A model generated the notes under the pieces. It had not been told where the DNA came from and did no database searches. It saw only the letters and a program-made list of their open reading frames with translations. From an uncultured Elusimicrobia bacterium (GTDB lineage: Bacteria; Elusimicrobiota; Elusimicrobia; Elusimicrobiales; UBA9959): a DNA stretch of 52,043 nt. The stretch is from assembly GCA_903889965.1 (NCBI GenBank), contig CAISZM010000062.1, positions 1 to 52,043 of the forward strand, written 5' to 3'. Positions 7,380-13,540 of this stretch are shown one piece after another. Within the stretch, counting starts at the first letter, position 1. Each line of letters begins with the position of its first letter. Made by a program: the position numbers and the translations under genes.

Positions 7380-7784
7380 ATGAAAGGGAGTAAGCTTAAT
7401 TATTTCTATTACGCGGCCCCGCTGTGGTTTCTGCTGGAACAGTTCCTTTGGCCCAATATGCGGGCCGGCGTGCTGACCGGCGGCTCGCTGGCCGGGAACC
7501 TGGCTTTTTACGGGGTAGAGTGCGGCATCGGGGCGGCCCTTTACCACGATCTGAGGTATGCGGGTGCGGCTGCCCTGGTAGAGAACGTGGTGCAGCTGAT
7601 CTTCTTCTTAAAATTTATACTTTTCAGGCCGTGGGATATCGTCGCTAATATCGAGGCGGACACGGCAGCCGCCCAGGCCGCGGGTTCGGCCTATGCGGCG
7701 GCTCTGCCGGGGGCGCTATATTCCTGTGCCTATATTCTGGCGAGGATAAGGAAAATGCAACAGGAGTCTGCTGAGGATGACTAG
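7380..7784 (+). CDS. small membrane protein of unknown function
   Basis: The product is 134 residues from the ATG at 7380; an ATG at 7347 abuts the -10 element and cannot be the start if that promoter is used. Three hydrophobic stretches are visible (about 8-24, 36-52 and 62-82) and a fourth weaker one near 105-122, with a short charged tail (RIRKMQQESAEDD). FRPWDIVANIEADTAAAQ forms a loop. I do not recognise the family. It appears to be a single-gene unit with its own promoter. Confidence 0.7.
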   Translation: MKGSKLNYFYYAAPLWFLLEQFLWPNMRAGVLTGGSLAGNLAFYGVECGIGAALYHDLRYAGAAALVENVVQLIFFLKFILFRPWDIVANIEADTAAAQAAGSAYAAALPGALYSCAYILARIRKMQQESAEDD

Positions 7785-7846
7785 GGGGCAAATCCAACAG
7801 TAGTTTTGCCGGGTGGTAAGCTTTGTTATTTCTAGGAGGCAACATT

Positions 7847-8110
7847 ATGGACAGGACGGCATGGCAGAATCTGTTTAAGAAGAGATTCGTACTGGACCCG
7901 GTCGACGAGAGGTCCCGGCCGGGGGAGTCAACCTACTCGCATGGGGATAAACAAATCACGGTTATAATCAAGGCGGCTACCCCGTCCGGAGCGCTCAGGG
8001 CGGAGTCGCTTACCGACACCGAGGAGTGCCTTGTCCTTAACAGGGGGCAGGGCAGATACTCCTATGTCGACTGGAACATGATAGAAGCCATAATAACGGT
8101 GGATAATTAA
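7847..8110 (+). CDS. small hypothetical protein
   Basis: The product is 87 residues, cytoplasmic by composition, with no motif I recognise. The ATG at 7847 has a near-perfect AGGAGG at 7836-7841, which decides the start over an earlier in-frame ATG at 7823. The middle (KQITVIIKAATPSGALRAES) and end (YSYVDWNMIEAIITVDN) look like alternating beta strands. Two hairpins follow, the first with a T-run. Confidence 0.72.
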   Translation: MDRTAWQNLFKKRFVLDPVDERSRPGESTYSHGDKQITVIIKAATPSGALRAESLTDTEECLVLNRGQGRYSYVDWNMIEAIITVDN

Positions 8111-8168
8111 GGGCAAAGACGCTGGGATATTTTGCCACTGTTGTTTATTAAACTCCGATAAAGGAAAA

Positions 8169-8208
8169 GCTGCCAGTCGCCATGGAAATAGGGCGGCAGC
8201 AGTTTTTT
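8169..8208 (+). terminator. terminator after the 87-residue protein
   Basis: GCTGCC at 8169-8174 pairs with GGCAGC at 8195-8200, followed by AGTTTTTT. Confidence 0.65.
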
Positions 8209-8212
8209 GGGA

Positions 8213-8238
8213 AAGCCGCCGGGAAAACCCGGCGGCTT
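8213..8238. terminator. strong hairpin, possible second terminator
   Basis: AAGCCGCCGGG pairs perfectly with CCCGGCGGCTT around AAAA, followed by CTTATT. The T-run is poor, so it may be a back-up to the hairpin at 8169 or an RNA-stabilising element. Confidence 0.5.
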
Positions 8239-8280
8239 CTTATTGGGGGGCCTTCGAAAGGGCTATGCGCGCGGGGGGAA

Positions 8281-8316
8281 TAAAAAACCGCCGGCCTTTT
8301 AAGGGGTCGGCGGTTT
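8281..8316 (-). terminator. intrinsic terminator of the RRM gene
   Basis: Read on the - strand, a 12-bp stem (AAACCGCCGACC against GGCCGGCGGTTT, one G-T pair) is followed by TTTTTTA. It lies just past the stop of the RRM gene. Confidence 0.9.
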
Positions 8317-8337
8317 AAAACCGTTAAAGGATTTTAA

Positions 8338-8673
8338 TTACCACTTGTTGTTGCCGTAGCCGCCGCCGCCGCGTCCGCCGCGATCGCCGCCGCGTCCACC
8401 GCGATCACCGCCGCCGGTGCGGGCTTCCATCGGGCGAGCTTCGTTAATGGTCAGCTTGCGGCCGCCGAAATCGGAGCCGTTAAGCTTTTCCATGGCGGTG
8501 ACAGCTTCCGCGTCATTCGCCATCTCTACGAAGCCGAATCCGCGGGACTGGCCGGATTCCCTGTCGGTGATCAGCTTGGCGCTGGTAACCGCACCGTATG
8601 TCGCGAAAAGAGTGTTCATTTCCGCTTCGGTGGTTGTGAAGGGCAGACCGCCCACATATATTCTCTTGCTCAT
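8338..8673 (-). CDS. single-RRM RNA-binding protein with RGG tail
   Basis: The product is 111 residues. Residues 4-80 are one RNA recognition motif, with RNP2 IYVGGL at 5-10 and RNP1 RGFGFVEM at 44-51. The tail from about 87 is made of GGDRGGRGG repeats ending YGNNKW. This is the architecture of cyanobacterial Rbp proteins and plant glycine-rich RNA-binding proteins, which bind single-stranded RNA and are often cold-induced. AGGAGG lies just before the ATG. The leader is long and A/T-rich (about 8674-8790), which could fit temperature control, though no known cold-shock element was recognised. Confidence 0.96.
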   Translation of the reverse strand: MSKRIYVGGLPFTTTEAEMNTLFATYGAVTSAKLITDRESGQSRGFGFVEMANDAEAVTAMEKLNGSDFGGRKLTINEARPMEARTGGGDRGGRGGDRGGRGGGGYGNNKW

Positions 8674-8765
8674 TGTACTATCCTCCTAGCAACTTTAATT
8701 ACCTGACTCAACTCTCTTTGCTCTATCTTTTCCGATTGTTGCTTGGTAGAATAGGCTTCGAAAAC

Positions 8766-8794
8766 TTGAGTTCTGGTTTGACTACCCCTATAGT
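8766..8794 (+). promoter_or_regulatory. sigma70-like promoter with no + strand gene downstream
   Basis: TTGAGT at 8766-8771 and TATAGT at 8789-8794 are exactly 17 bases apart. Transcription would start near 8801 and run antisense to the ygbA-like gene. A seven-codon frame at 8825 is the only + strand frame nearby. Confidence 0.4.
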
Positions 8795-8831
8795 ATGACA
8801 TTATTTGGAGGCAAATAGGGGGGAATGATTG

Positions 8832-8853
8832 ATAAAAGGGTAAAGTAACCCTT
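8832..8853 (-). terminator. probable terminator of the ygbA-like gene
   Basis: On the - strand, AAGGGT and ACCCTT form a 6-bp stem around a 6-base loop, followed by TTATC. It lies 7 bases after the stop of the gene ending at 8860. Confidence 0.5.
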
Positions 8854-8859
8854 ACCGGT

Positions 8860-9165
8860 TCAGCGTGAAGGTCTTTTTAGATAGTGCCGTAAAGTCAGGA
8901 GCGGGTGGAGGAGGAGCATGCGGGGGCCGGAGAAACGCATCACCTCTTTTATGCGCGCGCGCACGGGCGGGGGATAACAGTGCGCGGCGCAGTCCCTGCA
9001 GGCGGGTTTAGGGTCGCGCGTGCAGCTGCGCAGCCGCTCCAGAACGCGGGCCAGCAGAACGGAGCAGTCCGCGCAGAGGCTGGTCTTTGTGCCGTGCCTG
9101 GCACGGCAGAAGAGCCTGATCATCCTGACCGCAGTTTCTATCTCCGTTCCCGCATTATCGGTCAT
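8860..9165 (-). CDS. YgbA / nitrous oxide-stimulated promoter family protein
   Basis: The product is 101 residues and shows the full cysteine pattern of this family: LFCRARHG, then CADC, LRSC, PACRDCAAHCY and finally VMRFSGPRMLLLHPLLTLRH. E. coli YgbA is induced by nitric oxide and is linked to recovery from nitrosative damage; a metal or iron-sulfur role is usually inferred from the cysteines. The start ATG has a GGA 6 bases upstream. The two genes upstream on the same strand (9229 and 9766) are close enough for one transcript ending at the hairpin at 8832. Confidence 0.88.
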   Translation of the reverse strand: MTDNAGTEIETAVRMIRLFCRARHGTKTSLCADCSVLLARVLERLRSCTRDPKPACRDCAAHCYPPPVRARIKEVMRFSGPRMLLLHPLLTLRHYLKRPSR

Positions 9166-9228
9166 GATCGTCCTGGTTCCGTATTAAAGGGGGAAAGACC
9201 GTAGCAATTTTATGATCTCGCGGAAAGG

Positions 9229-9744
9229 TCAGCGGTGCTCCATATAATAAGAGGCCAGGGAAATGGCCACTGACACGGCTATGTAGGAGTATTCCACCGT
9301 TTGCTTCTTGTTTTCATCCTCCCGCGCCTGGGTGAGGTCCAGGAGCGCGTGGCGTATCAGGAACGTGTAGAGAGTATAATACAAGAACGGGACCACGTGC
9401 ACGTAAAACGGATAGTCGCCTATTTTCTTGCCGAAAAGAGACAGCAGCCAGCCGATCTGCGTATAGAGGCCGAGCAGGCCCAGCCCCGCATTTATGAACA
9501 TCCATTTTACTTCGTCCAGCCCGAAGATGGCCAGGTAAAAGATGGTGTAGACGGTGATAGCTATCCCGCCGTGCATGTAAAGGAACGATACAGGGGGATG
9601 TTTGTCGGCATAGGCCATGAAAAAGCCCGAGCCGCCGAACATCAGCATGTGGAACATGAAGAACGGGTAGATCATGTACCAGGGGATATCCGTGCCCTTG
9701 GCGTGGAGCGTTCCGTTTATTGTAATGTCGCCGCGCAGTTTCAT
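9229..9744 (-). CDS. multi-pass membrane protein of unknown function
   Basis: The product is 171 residues. After about 20 polar residues there are four hydrophobic segments near 24-44, 52-72, 84-104 and 116-132, and a weaker one near 150-166. HGGIAITVYTIFYLAIFG and FYVHVVPFLYYTLYTFL are the clearest. I do not recognise the family. It lies 21 bases after the stop of the secreted protein gene at 9766, so the two are probably co-transcribed. Confidence 0.72.
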   Translation of the reverse strand: MKLRGDITINGTLHAKGTDIPWYMIYPFFMFHMLMFGGSGFFMAYADKHPPVSFLYMHGGIAITVYTIFYLAIFGLDEVKWMFINAGLGLLGLYTQIGWLLSLFGKKIGDYPFYVHVVPFLYYTLYTFLIRHALLDLTQAREDENKKQTVEYSYIAVSVAISLASYYMEHR

Positions 9745-9765
9745 TTCAAGCCGGTCCTTCTTCCT

Positions 9766-10659
9766 CTATTTTGCGCCGATGGTGTAAAAAGCTTTTCCGT
9801 CGCTGTCCTTGTGTGAACAGTTGGGGGTTACCACGCAGTAGTACCTCGACTTCGGGTTCGAAAAATACAGCCAGCCCCCGGTATCTTTAACGGCGGAGGA
9901 AATATCAGCCTGGAAGTCTTCGTCTATCACGCGCACAGCCCTGCTCGCGGCGTGCCCGGGCAGGTCTATGGCGGGGATTTTCTTGATATGGCCGGGAACC
10001 AGCAAGTTAAGGTTTTCCGGGCATTTCCCGTTCTTCGCTTTATAATCCGACAGGGCCTGCGTAAGTTCGGCCGTGTGCAGCAGGCATTCCGCATTGTTTT
10101 CCAGTTTCCCGGCTTCCTTGAATTTTTTTGCCGAACGCAATTCCTCCTCAGCCATCTGCCGGTCCATGTTATTGAGCGTGGTCTCGCCTATTGCCTCATG
10201 TAAAGCTTCCGCGGCCGCAAATATCCTGGCCCTGTCCGCTTCCGGGAAACTTGTCTGGTCCCGGCTGAAGTTTTTAAGGCTTTCAAGGGTGTTTTTCAGT
10301 ATGGATATGTAGGCGGCCTGGCTGGAGCCCGCTCCGGCGAACCCGGCGGATTTCATGTCCTCGGTCGCTTTAGCCGCGGAGGCGTTATCTGCGCCCAACC
10401 GCTCTATAAGCGTTTTGAACTCAAAACAGTCTTTTGCGGTTGTGCTGCTTATTTCCGTGCCCAGTTCTTTGTTCAACATCAAAACCACGGATATGCCGGT
10501 TTCCGTTTCTGAAATTATGCCCTGCCGCATTTGTTCCGCGAACGGGGCCGGGTGTTCGGCCGGTTTAGCGTCCGCGGGTGTGGACAAACCCCGGGCGGAT
10601 ATATTGATAAAAACTAAGGATAAAGCCAAGATCCCGGCCGAATATTCTTTTAATAGCAT
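9766..10659 (-). CDS. secreted protein with a pseudopilin-like C-terminal region
   Basis: The product is 297 residues from the ATG at 10659, which has AAGGAA just ahead; the frame is open a further 26 codons without a site. Residues 1-25 are a signal peptide (ILALSLVFINISARG). The middle is helical and rich in Ala, Glu and Lys. Around residue 215-245, a stretch beginning ALSDYKAKNGKCPENL and followed by LVPGHIKKIP looks like the C-terminal half of type II secretion pseudopilins, but the N-terminal methylation helix is missing. Cysteines in CPEN and YYCVVTPNC could pair. Function is unknown. Confidence 0.72.
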   Translation of the reverse strand: MLLKEYSAGILALSLVFINISARGLSTPADAKPAEHPAPFAEQMRQGIISETETGISVVLMLNKELGTEISSTTAKDCFEFKTLIERLGADNASAAKATEDMKSAGFAGAGSSQAAYISILKNTLESLKNFSRDQTSFPEADRARIFAAAEALHEAIGETTLNNMDRQMAEEELRSAKKFKEAGKLENNAECLLHTAELTQALSDYKAKNGKCPENLNLLVPGHIKKIPAIDLPGHAASRAVRVIDEDFQADISSAVKDTGGWLYFSNPKSRYYCVVTPNCSHKDSDGKAFYTIGAK

Positions 10660-10815
10660 ATGTTTCCTTGAAATACCCGTAAATTGGTCCGTGGGTAAGC
10701 CTGTTTTTAAAGCGCCGTCATCCGCAAAATTATACAAAAAGATGGTCGGCCCCGTCCTAAACCGCGGAAGCAGGGAATACCGGCTGAGGGAGCATGTTAA
10801 GTACGCCGGCCGCCA

Positions 10816-10826
10816 TTTGGTAGAAT
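10816..10826 (+). promoter_or_regulatory. extended -10 promoter (TTTGGTAGAAT)
   Basis: TTTGGTAGAAT matches the motif at 7336 exactly. It is 39 bases before the ATG at 10866. A 12-codon frame (10831-10869) starts four bases after it and its TGA overlaps the ATG of the next gene. Confidence 0.5.
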
Positions 10827-10865
10827 GGTTATGCGGAAGAACCCGAAAAGCGAGGCGGAAGAAAT

Positions 10866-11411
10866 ATGAAGATCATTGATTTAAAACCTATGGATATGAC
10901 ACCTGCCGTCATGCGCAGGCTTGAGAAGCTGGGTTTGGTGCGCGCTTTCCGGCCTACGCCCGCCAGCCTGCGGGTGAAAGAGGGCGGCTGCGTGGTGGAC
11001 AAAGTTTACGCCACAGCTGCCCGCTTCGGTACGCATAAACTGATCTGCGTCGGCAAGAACGAAACGCGGATAGGTCTTACCACGCATCCGGACAACGAGG
11101 ATTTTATCGTGATAAATTCAGGCAGGCATAAATTCAAGCCGCTCTACCTCGTCATCGGCCTTGACGGCCCCGGGGGCCTGGAGCGGAAGGCTAAAACGGG
11201 GCGTTTGTCCGGGCGCGACGTCCTGGCCCTGCGTCTTGGCTATGATGACCCGGAAACCTGCGCGTTCACGATGCTCAAGAATACCCCGCACTGCGAAGTG
11301 ACCCTGCCGGGCCCGGGCAAAGCCCCGGTGTTTTTCGTCACGGAACCTGATGATTTTAAAATGGCCTCAGTGATGCTGCCCGGCTGCGATCTCCGCATCG
11401 CCAGGCCCTAG
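10866..11411 (+). CDS. hypothetical cytoplasmic protein
   Basis: The product is 181 residues with no signal peptide or membrane segment. Stretches such as KLICVGKNETRIGLTTHP, DFIVINSGRHKFKPLYLVIGL and FFVTEPDDFKMASVMLPG suggest a beta-rich, possibly cupin-like fold, but I cannot assign a family. GGCGGAAG lies 5-12 bases ahead of the ATG. A 12-codon frame in the leader ends on its start codon. The membrane protein gene at 11435 follows by 23 bases and is probably co-transcribed. Confidence 0.75.
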   Translation: MKIIDLKPMDMTPAVMRRLEKLGLVRAFRPTPASLRVKEGGCVVDKVYATAARFGTHKLICVGKNETRIGLTTHPDNEDFIVINSGRHKFKPLYLVIGLDGPGGLERKAKTGRLSGRDVLALRLGYDDPETCAFTMLKNTPHCEVTLPGPGKAPVFFVTEPDDFKMASVMLPGCDLRIARP

Positions 11412-11434
11412 CGGGTGTCTTTGTCGATATATTT

Positions 11435-11974
11435 ATGATCCCTGTTTTAATGCTTTTTCTTATCCCGGTAGGCGGAGGAATTCCCGCCGGGGTATTGCTT
11501 GCGCGCAGCCACGGCATAATCTGGCCGGTTACGGCGGGACTTTACCTCATCTCGGACATTGTCCTGGCTTTTCTCTTTGAGCCGCTCCTGCGGCTGATGA
11601 TCTGGGCGGGACGGAGGGTGCCGTTTATCGCCCGCATGGTCGCGGCGCTCAGGCTCGCCATGAGCCGGACCACGGCGCATTACGGGGGCGCGGGTCCTTT
11701 CGCGCTTATCATGATAGCGTTCGGTGTGGACCCTATGACGGGCCGGGCGGCGGCTGCCGCGGCCGGGCACGGCTTTATCTCCGGCTGGGCTATAGCTATC
11801 GCGGGGGATATGCTTTATTTCGGCGTCGTCATGGCCGCCACGCTGCGGCTGAACTCGGTACTGGGCGATCCGAACAGGACTATGTGGATCATATTGGCCG
11901 CCATGTTCTTCTTTCCGATAATATTACGCCGGTTTAAAACCATGAAAATACGGCGGGTGTTAACCCCCAGATAA
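11435..11974 (+). CDS. membrane protein of unknown function
   Basis: The product is 179 residues with hydrophobic segments near 2-22, 28-52, 85-100, 106-136 and 148-165, so four or five helices. The opening IPVGGGIPAGVLLA followed by a second helix with SD and a GAGPFALIMIAFGVDP loop faintly recalls the small multidrug-export family, which is not enough for a call. The C-terminus is basic (RRFKTMKIRRVLTPR), consistent with a cytoplasmic tail. No Shine-Dalgarno is obvious, and coupling to the gene at 10866 is likely. Confidence 0.72.
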   Translation: MIPVLMLFLIPVGGGIPAGVLLARSHGIIWPVTAGLYLISDIVLAFLFEPLLRLMIWAGRRVPFIARMVAALRLAMSRTTAHYGGAGPFALIMIAFGVDPMTGRAAAAAAGHGFISGWAIAIAGDMLYFGVVMAATLRLNSVLGDPNRTMWIILAAMFFFPIILRRFKTMKIRRVLTPR

Positions 11975-12010
11975 AATCCGCTTTATTCCCGCTAAACCGC
12001 GGGACCCGGG

Positions 12011-12619
12011 TTAAAACGAATATCCGAACCGGATGAGGGTGGCGAAGGGGAGCAGGTTCGTGGCCAGGTATTTTATCCCGTGGTCCGCGTATTTCCTGGC
12101 ATCGGGATCGTAGTCTCCGGGACCGGAGCGCTCAATATAGCGTTTTACCGACAGCGGCACCCTTATCCCTAATTCGGAGCCGACGGTCAAGCCGGAGGGG
12201 TAAACCTTGAGCCAGCCCAGGTGCGGAGTGATGTAAAACACCCGCGCGCCTTCCGTGACATTATATCCCGCGCCCGGCACCGTGTCCTGCGTCGATCGTG
12301 CGCTGAAGTCCTGGTAGCCGGCGTTAAGCCCGCCAAAAAAACGACCGCCGCTGAAAAAATACCTGGATACGGCTTCTATATTGCCGCCGTTCATCGAAAC
12401 CTTTTCTCCTGTCGGCTTGGTGGTCTGCGGCACGAAACTGGTGCCTATGGCCAGGCCTATAGCGGTTTTAGGGTTGAGCTGCCTTGAGTACTGCCCTCCG
12501 AAAAAATGAGGGAAGCCCGCCGCCGAAGTCAGGGCATTCTTAAAAGCCGGCGTTTCTCCGGCACGGGCGGGAACGGGGCCGAGAGCCAGGAAGATCGTTA
12601 AAATAAGTCTTTTCTTCAT
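12011..12619 (-). CDS. outer-membrane beta-barrel-like protein
   Basis: The product is 202 residues. Residues 1-20 are a signal peptide ending ARA before GET. The rest alternates polar and hydrophobic residues with many Gly and aromatic residues, and the chain ends LIRFGYSF; a C-terminal Phe after aromatic alternation is the usual signal for insertion by the Bam complex. The length suits an eight-stranded barrel. On the - strand TATAAT (12631-12626) is only six bases from the ATG, so the mRNA may be leaderless. No ligand can be inferred. Confidence 0.8.
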   Translation of the reverse strand: MKKRLILTIFLALGPVPARAGETPAFKNALTSAAGFPHFFGGQYSRQLNPKTAIGLAIGTSFVPQTTKPTGEKVSMNGGNIEAVSRYFFSGGRFFGGLNAGYQDFSARSTQDTVPGAGYNVTEGARVFYITPHLGWLKVYPSGLTVGSELGIRVPLSVKRYIERSGPGDYDPDARKYADHGIKYLATNLLPFATLIRFGYSF

Positions 12620-12734
12620 TCCCAGATTATAATAAACTCCGGCCGTAGGATTGCCTTAGACCTTTAAGTCCGGGGCCCCCGGGAGCAATGAGTATATGGA
12701 ACGGTTCAACTATGCCGCGATATTATGCGTACAC

Positions 12735-12763
12735 TTGAATTCCGGTGTTTTGGGAGCTATACT
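12735..12763 (+). promoter_or_regulatory. sigma70 promoter of a candidate small RNA
   Basis: TTGAAT at 12735-12740 and TATACT at 12758-12763 are exactly 17 bases apart. There is no + strand gene downstream, only a terminator at 12850. Confidence 0.7.
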
Positions 12764-12769
12764 ATATTC

Positions 12770-12881
12770 AGGAAGTGCGGTTCGGGATGGTGGTGCTATG
12801 GAGCCCATGCAGTTAAACGGCGGCAGGTGAAAAAGCCGCGTACCGAAAGGGAAGCCGGGCGAGTGGCCCGGCTTCCGTTTT
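12770..12881 (+). ncRNA. candidate small RNA between two - strand genes
   Basis: A strong promoter (12735-12763) and a strong intrinsic terminator (12850-12881) on the + strand bracket about 110 bases in a gap between two genes on the opposite strand. Only tiny frames occur inside (10 codons from ATGGAGCCC, 9 codons from an ATG just before). AACGGCGGC and AAGCCGC can pair internally. I compared it mentally with SRP RNA, 6S, tmRNA, RNase P and common riboswitches and saw no match. It is inferred from signals only. Confidence 0.45.
12850..12881 (+). terminator. intrinsic terminator
   Basis: GGAAGCCGGGC and GCCCGGCTTCC form a perfect 11-bp stem around GAGTG, followed by GTTTTG. The T-run is on the + strand; the reverse direction has only a weak run, so it mainly serves the candidate small RNA. 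Confidence 0.85.
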
Positions 12882-12909
12882 GTGCCCGGTTAAGGCGCTG
12901 GCGCGCCTG

Positions 12910-13488
12910 CTATGCGTGGAGTTTCGACAGCAGCCAGGCCATGTTCTCTCCCAGCACTCTCATCGTGGCCAGGCCTTCCTCGTCTTTCTCCACGTCCCCG
13001 GGATTGCGGCCTATGCCCACGTTCCAGTAGTTGGAGCCCGGGATTATCATCTGGCTGATGGTGAAAAAGTGGTTTATCGTGTCGAAGGCGTGCACCGCGC
13101 CGCCCCTGCGCACCGCTATCACGGCCGCGCCCGCCTTCCTTTTGAAAAGCCCGCCGTTGGCCATGCTCACGAAGCCGGACCGGTCTATCAGGGCCTTGGT
13201 CTCGGAGCTGACGTCCGCGAAATAAGTAGGCGAACCTATAAGTATCCCGGCGGATCCCGTCATCTTTTCTATGTACCCGTTCAGACCGTCGTCAGGCAGC
13301 ACGCAGCGCTTGTCTTTGTTCTTGAAGCAGCCGCCGCAGCCTGTGCAGCCCCGCAGCGGCCTGCCGGCCAGCTGCACCAGTTCCGTAGCAAAGCCGCGCT
13401 GCGCCAGTTCCGCCAGCGCGGTATTGAGCAGTATCGCCGTATTGCCGTCTTTGCGCGAGCTGCCGTTGAAAGCCGTTATTTTAAGCAT
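12910..13488 (-). CDS. NADPH-dependent FMN reductase / iron-sulfur flavoprotein
   Basis: The product is 192 residues with a flavodoxin-like fold: FNGSSRKDGNTAILL (residues 8-21) is the FMN phosphate loop, and ILIGSPTYFADVSSETKALIDR is the second FMN-contacting block. Cys48, Cys51, Cys54 and Cys62 are spaced C-x2-C-x2-C-x7-C, as in archaeal-type iron-sulfur flavoproteins that bind a [4Fe-4S] cluster. It probably reduces small molecules or passes electrons in the cytoplasm. A good AGGAGGG precedes the ATG and an extended -10 lies 25 bases upstream. Confidence 0.93.
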   Translation of the reverse strand: MLKITAFNGSSRKDGNTAILLNTALAELAQRGFATELVQLAGRPLRGCTGCGGCFKNKDKRCVLPDDGLNGYIEKMTGSAGILIGSPTYFADVSSETKALIDRSGFVSMANGGLFKRKAGAAVIAVRRGGAVHAFDTINHFFTISQMIIPGSNYWNVGIGRNPGDVEKDEEGLATMRVLGENMAWLLSKLHA

Positions 13489-13512
13489 ATACCCTCCTGC
13501 CTTTCCTTCCCT

Positions 13513-13521
13513 AGTATACCA
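13513..13521 (-). promoter_or_regulatory. extended -10 promoter of the flavoprotein gene
   Basis: On the - strand TGGTATACT (TGn plus TATACT) ends 24 bases before the ATG at 13488. No clear -35. Confidence 0.5.
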
Positions 13522-13540
13522 AAACGGCGCCGTTAGCCTT

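Noticed and set aside
12770-12881. A known riboswitch, SRP RNA or 6S RNA
   Set aside because: None of the conserved core sequences I know is present, and no coding gene follows on that strand.
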